DNA from: Chitinibacter sp. GC72
GTDB lineage: Bacteria; Pseudomonadota; Gammaproteobacteria; Burkholderiales; Chitinibacteraceae
DNA length: 48,390 bases
Direction: 5' to 3'
NCBI RefSeq assembly: GCF_009760905.1
Contig: NZ_VIRW01000024.1
Span: 1 to 48,390 of the forward strand
Made by a program: the position numbers and the translations under genes. Numbering within the stretch: position 1 is the stretch's first letter; each line of letters opens with the position of its first letter. The notes beneath the pieces were generated by a model. The model saw only the letters and a list, made by a program, of their open reading frames with translations. It was not told where the DNA came from and did not search any database. Positions 1 through 8,277 of this stretch are shown piece by piece.

Positions 1-58
1 TGCATGTGTAAAGCATGCCGCCAGCGTTCAATCTGAGCCAGGATCAAACTCTTTCGTT
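1..58 (-). rRNA. rrs: 16S ribosomal RNA, 5' end (partial)
   Basis: Read on the minus strand, positions 52 to 1 carry the universal 16S 5' segment that starts AGAGTTTGATCCTGGCTCAG and continues with the ATTGAACGCTGGCGGCATGC form typical of Neisseriales and other betaproteobacteria. The gene runs off the left edge, so only about 58 bases are present. The mature 5' end is placed at about 58 by comparison with E. coli and may be off by a few bases. Confidence 0.97.
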
Positions 59-285
59 TAATCACTAAGCTAAATGTACTACTTGGCTTGTACTTCAATA
101 CTCAAAGAAAAAAACGAGATGAACAATAAAGTTCGTCTTGTTTTACTTTCTTTTCAATTGAGTGCAAGCACTTGTTTCGACTTACGAATCAAGCACTCAC
201 ACTCATCGGCTGTAATTTGTTAAAGATCGGTGTGAGACAGAGAGAAACTTGTTTTGTTTCGCTGCGTCATCAGCAGAGAGGCCGA
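59..285 (-). other. rRNA operon leader (5' external transcribed spacer)
   Basis: This stretch between the rrn promoter and the 16S gene has no credible coding region. Near the 16S end it contains an A/T-rich block (about 100-160) that should pair with the 3' flank of 16S for RNase III processing; the partner lies outside the window, so this is inference. The boxA antitermination site lies inside it. Confidence 0.7.
218..229 (-). promoter_or_regulatory. rrn leader boxA antitermination site
   Basis: On the minus strand the sequence reads CGATCTTTAACA followed by AATTACAG, the boxA form found in betaproteobacterial rRNA leaders. In this family it is the site where NusB/NusE load to prevent Rho-dependent termination of the untranslated operon. 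It lies about 160 bases upstream of the 16S 5' end, as expected. Confidence 0.8.
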
Positions 286-314
286 ACTATACCCACGGAC
301 CTAAAACCCGTCAA
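286..314 (-). promoter_or_regulatory. rRNA operon promoter, sigma-70 type
   Basis: On the minus strand a -35 TTGACG (309-314) is separated by exactly 17 bases from a -10 TATAGT (286-291). A GC-rich discriminator (TCGGCCTC) follows, as expected of a stringently controlled rRNA promoter. Transcription would start near 279 and run left into the 16S gene. An A/T-rich stretch upstream (about 330-400) could act as an UP element; that part is inference. Confidence 0.8.
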
Positions 315-516
315 CACCTATCGACGAAGAAAAGGGAAGAAAGATGCTAAGTGATTGATCGATAAGGAAACGAAGTTTGAAACATTTTGGCAGCGAACGC
401 GAAAATCAAACGGCCAGCACCAGCACAGTACTGAACAACACCAGCAAAAACCGCGCGCAATGGGCAGAAATAGCGACACCGAACGCTCAAACAGTGCAAA
501 CACTAAGCCGAACAGC

Positions 517-545
517 ACTCAGCCCGCTGGCGCGGGCTGAGTTTT
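517..545. terminator. Hairpin between GNAT gene and rrn promoter region
   Basis: A perfect 11-bp stem (517-527 with 532-542, loop TGGC) lies directly after the stop codon of the minus-strand GNAT gene. The T-run is on the plus-strand side (542-545), so it is a weak intrinsic terminator for the minus-strand gene. It probably helps to insulate the rRNA operon from that gene. Confidence 0.6.
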
Positions 546-1248
546 AGCCTTGCCGAGGCATAAATTCAGCTAATTTTCGCTTCTGCTGACCAGTACTATC
601 GAAATTAGCTTCGTCCAGCCAGGCTTCGTAAGCCACACGTAGAGCCGGCCACTCGTTATCAAGAATAGAAAACCACGCGGTATCACGACTGCGGCCTTTA
701 TTCACCGTTGCGTTGCGGAAAATACCTTCAAAGGTAAAGCCTAGTCGCTCGGCTGCACGTTTAGATGGGGCATTCAGATTGTTACATTTCCATTCGTAAC
801 GGCGGTAGCCCAATTCAAATGCGTAAGCCATCATCAAAACCATGGCCGCGGTCGCCAGCCTTGTTCTTTGTAGTGCGGGCGAGAAATGCAGCCAGCCTAC
901 TTCGATACTGCCCGCTGTTGGATCGATCCGCAGATAACTGGCCAGCCCTAGCGCCTTGCCTGAGCTGGCTTCAATGATGGTGTAGTACTGCGGATCGGCT
1001 TGCTGCGCGCGGGCAGCCAATTCGGCCTGAAACTCAGCCAAACTGGCATAGGGGCCCACACTAAAGTAAGTCCACATAGCGCCACTATCGGCGCTGAATG
1101 CCTGCCAGAGACTAGCTGCGTGTGCAGCTGCATCCAACGGCTCGAGACGACAGCCCCAGCCGGTCAGCACTTTGGGGCTTGGAAAGCGCGCGCCTTGCCA
1201 GTTTTCGACGAGTGGCCCCAGCGGTTGACCGAATTCATTGATATACAT
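544..1248 (-). CDS. GNAT-family N-acetyltransferase (RimJ/RimL-like)
   Basis: A 234-residue protein of the GNAT superfamily, probably acetylating an amino group of a small molecule or protein with acetyl-CoA. The RimJ/RimL-like layout is visible: an N-terminal beta strand segment with RLEPLD, a central strand with YYTIIEASSGKALGLASY, an SIEVGWLHFSP strand, and a C-terminal YEWKCNNLNAPSKRAAERLGF block followed by EGIFRNATV, characteristic of this subfamily. The longer open frame upstream is antisense-like and overlaps the preceding gene. The start at 1248 (MYINEFG) is preceded by AGGAAA. It is the last gene of the rhodanese-PaiB-GNAT run. Substrate unknown. Confidence 0.88.
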   Translation of the reverse strand: MYINEFGQPLGPLVENWQGARFPSPKVLTGWGCRLEPLDAAAHAASLWQAFSADSGAMWTYFSVGPYASLAEFQAELAARAQQADPQYYTIIEASSGKALGLASYLRIDPTAGSIEVGWLHFSPALQRTRLATAAMVLMMAYAFELGYRRYEWKCNNLNAPSKRAAERLGFTFEGIFRNATVNKGRSRDTAWFSILDNEWPALRVAYEAWLDEANFDSTGQQKRKLAEFMPRQG

Positions 1249-1273
1249 ATCGCGATTTCCTATTCGCTCATCA

Positions 1274-1855
1274 TCAAATGCGGGCAACCAATGCAGCGCG
1301 TACGCCCGCCTGATTTGCGGCGCTTTGATTTTGGCTTTGTTTAAATTTGCCGTATTGCTGCTGGATCTGAATTTCGACGCCGACAATCGCCGCCAACATT
1401 TTCTCCAGATAAGGCGCGGGCGCATCGCTGACCAGCCAAGGCCTTGCTTGCCCCTGCTCATGCCGTGTCGTAACCTCGGTCAATAACTGCAATAGCGCCT
1501 CACCCGACTCGATCAGCTTTAATTGGCCATGAATTTGCACCGCAGAATAATTCCACGTCGGCACGACCCGCGGATCACGCGCTTTGCTGGGGTAAAAACC
1601 GGGCGAAATATACTGGCTGGGCGATTGAAACAGCACCAGCAGCTCAGAGCCTGCCTGCTGCCACAGCGGATTGGCGCGCGCCACATGGCCACGCAATACG
1701 CCCAGCTCACTGCCATCGTCATACCAATACAATGGAATCAGATTCGCTTCCAGCCCCGCTGCGCCGCCATGCACGATAGTTGCCAAGGGGAAATCAGCGA
1801 TCAATTGCAACTCGCTCTGGCGATCAGCTGATTTGAAATGCTTAGGGGTATACAT
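1274..1855 (-). CDS. PaiB-like FMN-binding split-barrel protein
   Basis: 193 residues, matching the PaiB/FMN-binding 'negative transcriptional regulator' family in length and in its opening MYTPKHF, and in internal blocks such as FPLATIVHGG, LIPLYW, GHVARANP and PRVVPTWNYSAVQIHG. The family has a flavin-reductase-like split-barrel fold. Its regulatory role in Bacillus is old and not general, so the function here is uncertain. The start codon (1853-1855) follows the stop of the rhodanese gene by one base, with no obvious Shine-Dalgarno, so translation is probably coupled. The start region lies inside a copy of the 47-bp repeat (1847-1893). The upstream extension to 1903 is rejected because the family begins at MYTP. 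Confidence 0.87.
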   Translation of the reverse strand: MYTPKHFKSADRQSELQLIADFPLATIVHGGAAGLEANLIPLYWYDDGSELGVLRGHVARANPLWQQAGSELLVLFQSPSQYISPGFYPSKARDPRVVPTWNYSAVQIHGQLKLIESGEALLQLLTEVTTRHEQGQARPWLVSDAPAPYLEKMLAAIVGVEIQIQQQYGKFKQSQNQSAANQAGVRAALVARI

Positions 1856-1893
1856 ATCAACACGCACACTGGATTGATATTTCAGCCAATACC
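1847..1893. repeat. 47-bp GGTAT-N37-ATACC element, copy 1
   Basis: GGTAT at 1847 and ATACC at 1889, followed by CC. Read on the minus strand it begins GGTATTGGCTG and contains ATATCAATC, matching the intergenic copies. It covers the last codons and stop of the rhodanese gene and the start codon of the PaiB-like gene. Confidence 0.8.
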
Positions 1894-2294
1894 CCAGGCT
1901 CATCGCCCGTTGCCACCGCTAAACCATCTTGTTGCCACCAATGGATACCGCCAATCAGCTCTTTGACCTGAAAGCCCAACTTGGCCATTTTGTAGGCGCC
2001 CCAGGTTGAACCATTGCAACCGATGCCGTCGCAATAACATATATATACTTTGCTCCGATCCAGCTCGCGGGTGCTTTCCTCGTTCATCGTGCGATGTGGA
2101 AATGAAATCGCCCCCGGAATGTGTGCGGCCTGATAGTGCGCCAGCGAGCGGGTATCAAGCACTACAATCCCCATCTCGCCCGCGACCAAATCAGCCGCTA
2201 GATCGGCGGGATCAGTGCGGTATTTTAATTGCTCGGCAAAGAAGGCCTCCGCCGCCTGCGGTATAGCCAAACCGGATGACAAAACTGCGCTCAT
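1857..2294 (-). CDS. Rhodanese-domain protein
   Basis: A 145-residue single-domain rhodanese-like protein. It shows the VVLDTRS and HIPGAISFPH motifs and a catalytic-loop region CYCDGIGCNGS, with the Cys expected to carry a persulfide, followed by YKMAKLGFQVKELIGGIHWW, the standard C-terminal half. Members transfer sulfur or sense sulfur and redox state; the donor and acceptor are unknown here. AAGGAG precedes the ATG at 2294. It is the first gene of a three-gene run and is transcribed divergently from the MocR-type regulator at 2353, which may control it. Its last dozen codons are supplied by a 47-bp repeat copy. Confidence 0.88.
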   Translation of the reverse strand: MSAVLSSGLAIPQAAEAFFAEQLKYRTDPADLAADLVAGEMGIVVLDTRSLAHYQAAHIPGAISFPHRTMNEESTRELDRSKVYICYCDGIGCNGSTWGAYKMAKLGFQVKELIGGIHWWQQDGLAVATGDEPGVLAEISIQCAC

Positions 2295-2352
2295 GATTTC
2301 TCTCCTTAAGCTCTTTTCATTCTCTGCAGTTTAGTCGCACAATGGCCTTCTC

Positions 2353-3821
2353 ATGCAGACCAATTCAAACACCAAGGCCAGACCAATGTTGCCCACGCTA
2401 TTTGCCACCCACGCCCAAGCCGATCTGCCCTTGCATGAGCAATTGGTTCGCACTTTGCGCCATGCGATTCTGGATGGTCATCTGCCGCTGGCTAGTCGCC
2501 TGCCGGCAACGCGCACGTTGGCCGCTGATTTGCAGTTGTCGCGCAGTACGGTTGAGCTAGCCTATGCGCGGCTGGAATCCGAAGGCTATTTACAACGCAA
2601 AGTCGGTGCGGGCAGCTTTGTGGCGATTGCCGCCCAGCGCCCAACCGCCGCTCCACGCAAAGCAGCCGCCGGATTATCGCAACGCGGGCAGGCGATTGCT
2701 GATATGGGCGCGTGCCGTGATGGCGTGAATCCACTCACGCAAACATCTTTTTTCACCGGCCAGCCCGATAGCGGCGCTTTCCCGCGCGAGCTGTGGGGCA
2801 AGCTGATGCTGCAGCGCTGGAAAAAAGATGGCGAACAATTGATGCGCTATGGCAATCCGCAAGGGCTGCCCGAACTACGCGCCGCCATTGCCAGCTATCT
2901 GGCGCAGTCACGCAATGTGGTATGCGACGCTGGCCAAATTGTGATTTGAGTAGCTCGCAGCAGGCGATCCAACTCACCGCACAATTATTGATCGATGCGG
3001 GCGATACGGTCTGGTTGGAAGATCCGGGCTATCTGGGCGCGCGCAATGCGATGGCCAGTGCCGGTGCGGCGATTTGCCCGATTCCGGTGGATGCCGAAGG
3101 CATGCAAATCGACGAATATACTGCCACTAAGTACCCCACCCCAAAGCTAATCTATACAACGCCTTCACACCAATACCCCCTGGGCATGGCCATGAGCCTG
3201 ACACGGCGCATGGCGCTGCTGGAGCAAGCTGCAGCGATGAAGGCGTGGATTATCGAGGACGATTACGATGGCGAGTTTCAATACGAACAGCGACCGCTGC
3301 CCTCGCTACAGGGGCTAGATACGCAAGGCCGCGTGATTTATATGGGGACATTTAGCAAGGTGCTGTTTGGCTCTTTGCGTCTCGCCTACCTCGTGCTGCC
3401 TCCCGAGCTAGTTACGCCGTTTACGCTGGCGCGCACCGCGTTTGACGGGCATAGCAATCAGCTGATGCAGGCGGTGACGGCCGATTTTATCAACGGCGGC
3501 CATTTCGCCAGCCATTTGCGCCAGATGCGCACCTTGTACAAAAGCCGCCGTGATTTGCTGATTGCGCAGCTGGCTGAGCATTGTCCGCAGCTCACGCCGG
3601 TGAATACCAGTGGCGGCTTGCAATTTGCGGTGTGGTGCCCGGCGGGCTGCGAAGCAGAATGGACGGCCGCAGGGATCGCACAAGGCCTGCCAATGCGGCC
3701 ATTGAGCAAGTTTTATCTGGGCGAGCCGCAAGGCGAAGGATTTCTAATGGGGTACTCATCGCTAGGCAATGACACCATTAGGCTACAAGCCTATACCCTT
3801 GCCAAAATTATTCATGGCTAA
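2353..3821 (+). pseudogene. MocR/PdxR-type GntR regulator with aminotransferase domain, frameshifted
   Basis: The first part (2353-2946) encodes a GntR winged helix (about residues 26-90: LHEQLVRTLRHAILDG, LPATRTLAADLQLSRSTV) and the start of a fold-type I aminotransferase domain. It then meets TGA at 2947-2949, right after GQIVI. The rest continues in another frame from 2949 (SSSQQAIQLTAQLL) to 3821, with the PLP-lysine region GTFSKVLFGSLRLAYL (Lys codon 3357-3359). Joining the frames gives one normal MocR of about 489 residues, so a single base appears lost near 2947. It could be a true mutation or an assembly error. MocR proteins use PLP as a sensor. Divergent from the rhodanese-PaiB-GNAT run. 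Confidence 0.85.
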
Positions 3822-3870
3822 TCATTACCTGCGCGGACTGTCGTACGCAGCACGGCCAGATGGAAACGAA

Positions 3871-3896
3871 AAAGGCGAGCTTTCACACTCGCCTTT
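3871..3896. terminator. Bidirectional terminator hairpin
   Basis: The stem AAAGGCGAG (3871-3879) pairs with CTCGCCTTT (3888-3896) around an 8-base loop. It has A on one side and T on the other, so it can serve both converging genes: the MocR regulator from the left and the GH16-type enzyme from the right. Confidence 0.8.
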
Positions 3897-3916
3897 GAAT
3901 ACCTAATCAATCGACG

Positions 3917-5425
3917 CTATTTGATGTTTTTCACAAAACCCAAGCCTTTGCTGCGCAGATTGGCCACCAATGCTTCAACCTCGGCTAGACTGAGCTGCTG
4001 ATCTTTCAGGTGCAACACCCAATCGACGTCTTCCTGATATTCGCGTAATTCGGTGCTGCGCAAAAAGCCGGGACGACCATCGGGCATCGCAGTATTGCTA
4101 AACCAGAGCTGGAAGGCGATGAACATCGGATGATCCGGCTGGGCAATGCCGCTATAGGTTTGCACTAGCTTGCCATCAACGAAGAAACGGATATCGCCAT
4201 CGGCGACATTCATCACCAAAGTATGCCAACCGGCAAAGCTTTTCACTGTCGAAGCGGCCACATGGTTGAGCGGATCATAGGCGGCGATTTCATATGTACC
4301 CGTCCACATCGTTGGTGCATCAATCCCCCAGCCGCCATTGGGCAAGTATTCAAAATCAATCTCGCTATACGGCTCAGCGCCTTCGATATAGCGGGTAATA
4401 CCGAAGAAGGTTTGGATCACCGAATCGCCATCGGGGCCACGCAGCGGCGCATCGTTAAAGTACATGCGAGCCGCCCAAGTGCCATTGAGGTAAATCGAAT
4501 CGGCGGTCATCAATTCAACTTGCGAGCTAGTGCCGGCAGTGGCGGCATTGCCAACGATCTGATCGCCACTGATAGTGGTGCTGGCTTTTAGGCGCATCAG
4601 TGTATTGCCGCTTTGCTGCGGATCAGCCACAAAGCTGATGTTATTCTGGCTCCACTGACCATTACTCAAGCCGGGGCCGCCATTCCAGCTACGCAGCAAC
4701 CAGCCGTTATTGCTGAGCTGATTGGTGCTGGTGTAGCTGAAGTCGTCAAACAGCAAGCCGCTACTTGGAATGCTAGGTGTGGGACTTGGAACCAGTGTGG
4801 GAACTGGGCTGGCCGTTGGTACAGAAGTTGGAGAGGCCGTTGGTGATGTCGTTGGTGAGGCTGTCGGCGCAACGGTGGGCGTGGCACTCGCTAGCGGCGT
4901 CGGCGTCGCGCCATCACAGCGCCCCAGATTTTTCCACGCTCCCCATTGATCATTGGTCGGCGCCGAGTTACTCCACCATTTGGCTTCATAATTGACGCCT
5001 TGATAGCTCACACGCAGACCGGCGGTGTAGGCCAAACCCGCCTGCCATGCTGCTAGACAATGACCTAGCGGGGTGCTGGCCACAGGCGTTGCAAGCGGGG
5101 TCTGAGTTGCTACGGCAGTGGGTGATGGCGTGGGTTTCGGGCTGGAGGTGGGCGAGCTGCTCGGTGTAGCACTGGGGAGCGGAGTGGCTACATTGCCAGC
5201 ACTTGGTCCCAGATCGCGCCACAAGGTCGGCGTCGCTAGCGGCGTCCAGCCAGCCCCTAAAAATGCGGTGTGCGTGACCAGAGCCTGATAATCGTGCCCG
5301 ACGTACGACACGGTGCTGCCGGCGGAATAGGTGATCCCTTCTTGCCAGGCAGGCGCTGCAGCGTGGGCAATCAGCGTTACGCTGGCCATGAAGCCGGCCA
5401 GCAAAATATGCGGTGTTTGATGCAT
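3917..5425 (-). CDS. Secreted GH16-type glycoside hydrolase with two CBM5/12 modules
   Basis: A 502-residue exported enzyme. Order: signal peptide (about 1-24), CBM5/12 module (about 25-78, WQEGITYSAGSTVSYVGHDYQ), Pro/Ser/Thr linker, second CBM5/12 (about 117-168, AWQAGLAYTAGLRVSYQGVN), second linker, then a concanavalin A-like catalytic domain (about 222-440). The motif EIDFE (Glu355, Asp357, Glu359) matches the GH16 ExDxxE active site. A C-terminal segment of about 60 residues may be helical. CBM5/12 modules usually bind chitin; the catalytic substrate (beta-glucan or another polymer) cannot be told. The start at 5425 is chosen because GGAAAGAG lies just upstream and the peptide then starts MHQTPHILLAG. 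Divergent from an AraC regulator that may control it. Confidence 0.83.
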   Translation of the reverse strand: MHQTPHILLAGFMASVTLIAHAAAPAWQEGITYSAGSTVSYVGHDYQALVTHTAFLGAGWTPLATPTLWRDLGPSAGNVATPLPSATPSSSPTSSPKPTPSPTAVATQTPLATPVASTPLGHCLAAWQAGLAYTAGLRVSYQGVNYEAKWWSNSAPTNDQWGAWKNLGRCDGATPTPLASATPTVAPTASPTTSPTASPTSVPTASPVPTLVPSPTPSIPSSGLLFDDFSYTSTNQLSNNGWLLRSWNGGPGLSNGQWSQNNISFVADPQQSGNTLMRLKASTTISGDQIVGNAATAGTSSQVELMTADSIYLNGTWAARMYFNDAPLRGPDGDSVIQTFFGITRYIEGAEPYSEIDFEYLPNGGWGIDAPTMWTGTYEIAAYDPLNHVAASTVKSFAGWHTLVMNVADGDIRFFVDGKLVQTYSGIAQPDHPMFIAFQLWFSNTAMPDGRPGFLRSTELREYQEDVDWVLHLKDQQLSLAEVEALVANLRSKGLGFVKNIK

Positions 5426-5550
5426 GTCTCTTTCCATCCTGTTTTTATAAAGCTTACAGATTTTTATTGCTCTTGCGGCTAAATCGTCGCCTAATCAAAC
5501 TCGCACTGGCGACGATGCGAACACCTTAAGCGAGATCGGCAGTGGTGAAA

Positions 5551-6456
5551 ATGTCCGAATTTATTGCCGTTTTTGTCTGGATCTCACCTGCCATGTCGAT
5601 GATTTATCAGGAAATGTTTGATATTGGGCCGCAAACACAGCAAATGAGTGTGGGTGCACGGGTTTATCACCATCCACAATTGCCCGTCCTGGCCGATTAC
5701 GACATTCTGTTTATGGGTTTGTCCGAAGCGCGCGGCCAGATGCATGTGGAACGGATTGGTGCGCCGTTTCATGTGCTGATCATCGGCGTGGAGGGTCAAG
5801 GCGAGATTATTGCTGGCGATGAACGCATCGCCATTGGCCCGAATCAGCTGGCGATTTTGCCTGCGTACAGCCACAGTGGCTTTGAGCGGGCCAGCGAGTT
5901 GTGGCGTTGTGCGTGGTTTTTGCTCAACGATGCGCCATGCTGGAATTCGCTGGCGGGCGGATCTGTCAGCGTGCGCTCGGTGCAGCATGCGCATAGCCTG
6001 TTTTTTGCCATGTATACGCTCTGCCATGAAGCCAGGCTCAAACAGGAAAGCCTCAGTGGTGAGGCATTGATTCTGGTGCTGGACGTATTAAAGCGCATGC
6101 TCGCCAGCGCCGTGAATAGCGATGATCTGGCCAGCCGCCTGCGCACGCTGTTTAGCGGCATCCGTTTTGCGCCAGCGCAAGCGTGGCGAGTCGAGCAATT
6201 GGCCGAGCAATACGGCGTGAGCACCGCGCATTTCCATCGGCTATGCCTGAAAAATCTGGGTGCAACCCCCTTGCAGCTGATTATTGAACAACGCATGCTG
6301 CGAGCCCGTGAATTACTGTCCAGCGGACGGTATTCGGTAAGCGAAGTGGCCAGCGCGGTCGGGTATGAAGAGGTGGCCAGTTTTTCCCGCCGCTACCGCG
6401 CTCACTTTGGCAGCGGCGCCGGAGAGGCTCGCAAGAAGACCGCCAAACTACCGTAA
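5551..6456 (+). CDS. AraC-family transcriptional regulator
   Basis: About 301 residues. The N-terminal part resembles a cupin-type ligand-sensing domain (GEGEIIAGDERIAIGPNQLAILPAYSHSGFER region, about residues 85-125). The C-terminal 100 residues form the AraC double helix-turn-helix, with EQLAEQYGVSTAHFHRLCLKNLG and VSEVASAVGYEEVASFSRRYRAHFG. The start is uncertain: GTG at 5542, ATG at 5551 and ATGs at 5593 and 5599 are all possible, and none has a clear ribosome site. It is divergent from the chitin-binding GH16-type gene, so control of that gene by a sugar signal is a reasonable inference. Confidence 0.85.
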   Translation: MSEFIAVFVWISPAMSMIYQEMFDIGPQTQQMSVGARVYHHPQLPVLADYDILFMGLSEARGQMHVERIGAPFHVLIIGVEGQGEIIAGDERIAIGPNQLAILPAYSHSGFERASELWRCAWFLLNDAPCWNSLAGGSVSVRSVQHAHSLFFAMYTLCHEARLKQESLSGEALILVLDVLKRMLASAVNSDDLASRLRTLFSGIRFAPAQAWRVEQLAEQYGVSTAHFHRLCLKNLGATPLQLIIEQRMLRARELLSSGRYSVSEVASAVGYEEVASFSRRYRAHFGSGAGEARKKTAKLP

Positions 6457-6498
6457 TCCAGTTTCAGCGCTGCCCCTCACCACCTCTACGGCAATACC
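6452..6498. repeat. Degenerate 47-bp element copy
   Basis: The right end GGCAATACCCC is a good match to the family and ATACC starts at 6494. The left end at the expected distance is CGTAA instead of GGTAT. It lies between the AraC regulator and the symporter gene, overlapping the regulator's stop codon. Confidence 0.4.
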
Positions 6499-6584
6499 CC
6501 ATGTCGGTTTTTCCTAATAGCTGGGCTATGGCGTGACGCCGACAATCAGCTGATCAAATAGCAAAAGCACATTGGGAGACGGCA

Positions 6585-8054
6585 ATGCAGGACTTGGTCA
6601 ATCTGATTAACGCTTATGTCTGGAGCCCGGCACTGATTTATCTGTGCCTGGGCGTGGGCGTGTATTTTTCAATTCGTACCCGCTTTATGCAGGTACGCCA
6701 TCTGCGCGAAATGTTTCGCCTGATGTTTGACGGCAAAGCATCGAGCGAAGGCGTTTCCTCGTTTCAGGCGCTGACCATGACGCTGTCGGGCCGCGTGGGG
6801 ATCGGCAATATCGCCGGTGTGGCCACTGCCATCGCTTTTGGCGGGCCAGGCGCGTTGTTCTGGATGTGGATGATGGCCTTTCTGGGCGCCAGCACCTCGT
6901 ATGTGGAGTGCACTTTAGGGCAGATTTACAAAGAGCGCGTCGATGGCCAATTCCGTGGCGGCCCGGCTTACTACATTGAGCGTGGTTTGAAAATGCGCTG
7001 GTACGCCATTGCTTTTGCGCTGGCCACCATTCTGGGTTGTGGCCTGTTGCTGCCGGGCATGCAGGCCAACGGGATTGCCAGCGGTTTGCAAAACGCTTTT
7101 GGCGTCCCGCCCGAAACCACAGCACTGGGCGTAGTGATTGCACTAGGCCTGATTGTCTTTGGCGGCGTCAAACGCATAGCGCGCTTTGCCGAAATCATCG
7201 TGCCATTTATGGCACTGGGCTACATCCTGATGGCCTGCGTGGTGATCGCGCTCAATATCAGCCTACTGCCCGAAGTGCTGCGCCTGATTATCAGCTCGGC
7301 GCTGAGCTTTGACGCCGGATTTGGCGCAATGATCGGTATGGCGATCATGTGGGGTGTAAAACGTGGCGTGTATTCCAACGAAGCCGGCCAAGGCTCAGGC
7401 CCGCATGCTGCGGCGGCAGCCGAAGTGAGCCATCCAGCCAAACAAGGTATCGTGCAGGCATTTGCCGTCTATGTAGACACGCTGTTTGTCTGCTCGGCCA
7501 CGGCGTTCATGATCCTAATTACCGGCAAGTACAATGTGGCCGATCCGAATCAGGCCGGCAGTTTCCTGTTTAACGGCTTGCCCAATATGGAAGCCGGTAC
7601 GGGCTACACGCAATCGGCGGTGGAGAGTATTTTCCCCGGCTTTGGCGCGATGTTTGTTGGCGTAGCGCTGCTGTTTTTTGCCTTTACCACCATCATTGCC
7701 TACTACTACATTGCCGAGACTAACGTGGCTTATCTGCTGCGCAACCGTCGTGGCAGCGGCACCGCGCTATTTCTGCTCAAATTCATGCTGCTTGCTACCG
7801 TGGTCTACGGTGCGGTGCGCAGCTCGGATCTGGCCTGGGGCTTGGGCGATATCGGGGTAGGTTTGATGGCCTGGCTCAATATCATTGCCATCCTGTTGCT
7901 GCAAAAACCGGCGCTTAAAGCGCTGAACGATTACGAGGCACAACAGGCACAAGGGCTGGAGCCGGATTTTGATCCGGTCAAACTGGGCATTGCCGATGCC
8001 GACTTCTGGGTAGAACGCAAAGCGCAATTGCCTGAAGCCGATCACCGCAAGTAA
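6585..8054 (+). CDS. AGCS-family sodium:alanine (amino acid) symporter
   Basis: A 489-residue inner-membrane protein with about 10-11 hydrophobic segments. AGCS signatures are clear: FQALTMTLSGRVGIGNIAGVA (about residues 61-81), GGPGALFWMWMMAFLGASTSYVE and WGVKRGVYSNEAGQGSGPHAAA. The family imports alanine or glycine with sodium or protons. Unusually, the usual 'GTGNI' reads GIGNI here. GGGAGACGG precedes the ATG. It stands alone, ends in a strong terminator at 8069-8094, and no substrate-specific neighbour is present. Confidence 0.93.
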   Translation: MQDLVNLINAYVWSPALIYLCLGVGVYFSIRTRFMQVRHLREMFRLMFDGKASSEGVSSFQALTMTLSGRVGIGNIAGVATAIAFGGPGALFWMWMMAFLGASTSYVECTLGQIYKERVDGQFRGGPAYYIERGLKMRWYAIAFALATILGCGLLLPGMQANGIASGLQNAFGVPPETTALGVVIALGLIVFGGVKRIARFAEIIVPFMALGYILMACVVIALNISLLPEVLRLIISSALSFDAGFGAMIGMAIMWGVKRGVYSNEAGQGSGPHAAAAAEVSHPAKQGIVQAFAVYVDTLFVCSATAFMILITGKYNVADPNQAGSFLFNGLPNMEAGTGYTQSAVESIFPGFGAMFVGVALLFFAFTTIIAYYYIAETNVAYLLRNRRGSGTALFLLKFMLLATVVYGAVRSSDLAWGLGDIGVGLMAWLNIIAILLLQKPALKALNDYEAQQAQGLEPDFDPVKLGIADADFWVERKAQLPEADHRK

Positions 8055-8068
8055 ACACATTGATATAA

Positions 8069-8094
8069 CAACGGGGCGAAAGCCCCGTTGTTTT
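8069..8094 (+). terminator. Intrinsic terminator after the AGCS symporter
   Basis: CAACGGGGC (8069-8077) pairs with GCCCCGTTG (8082-8090) around a GAAA tetraloop, followed by TTTT. It lies 15 bases after the stop codon. Confidence 0.92.
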
Positions 8095-8099
8095 ACTAA

Positions 8100-8277
8100 A
8101 TGATAAACCCCACTCGCAAAGCGAGGCTCCCCTCAAGGAGGGGACGGGAGAGGTGGGAATAAAACATCAAGGCTGCAGATTCAAGGCCTTATTGCTGAGG
8201 CTCGGCTTTGCCGAGACTTGAAAATCACAGACTCTCACTTTACTTGCAGCCTGACAATTGGCGAAAGCCACCTTGTT
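8100..8277. other. Hairpin-rich gap between symporter and ecotin genes
   Basis: This short gap holds two further hairpins: TCCCCTC/GAGGGGA (8128-8144) and CTCGGCTTTGCCGAG (8201-8215). The second can act as a terminator for the minus-strand ecotin gene. The first lies in a purine-biased stretch, GGAGGGGACGGGAGAGGTGG, that looks like a dispersed intergenic sequence, but only one copy is in the window. Confidence 0.45.

Noticed and set aside
172-540. Small open frames upstream of the rRNA operon
   Set aside because: They lie in the rRNA leader and promoter region and have no ribosome sites or recognisable products.
679-726. GGTAT...ATACC pair in the GNAT gene resembling the 47-bp element
   Set aside because: Spacing is 43 instead of 42 and it lies within conserved coding sequence; consistent with chance.
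3751-3797. GGTAC...ATACC pair at the correct spacing at the end of the MocR gene
   Set aside because: One end mismatch within conserved coding sequence; about one such single-mismatch hit is expected by chance.
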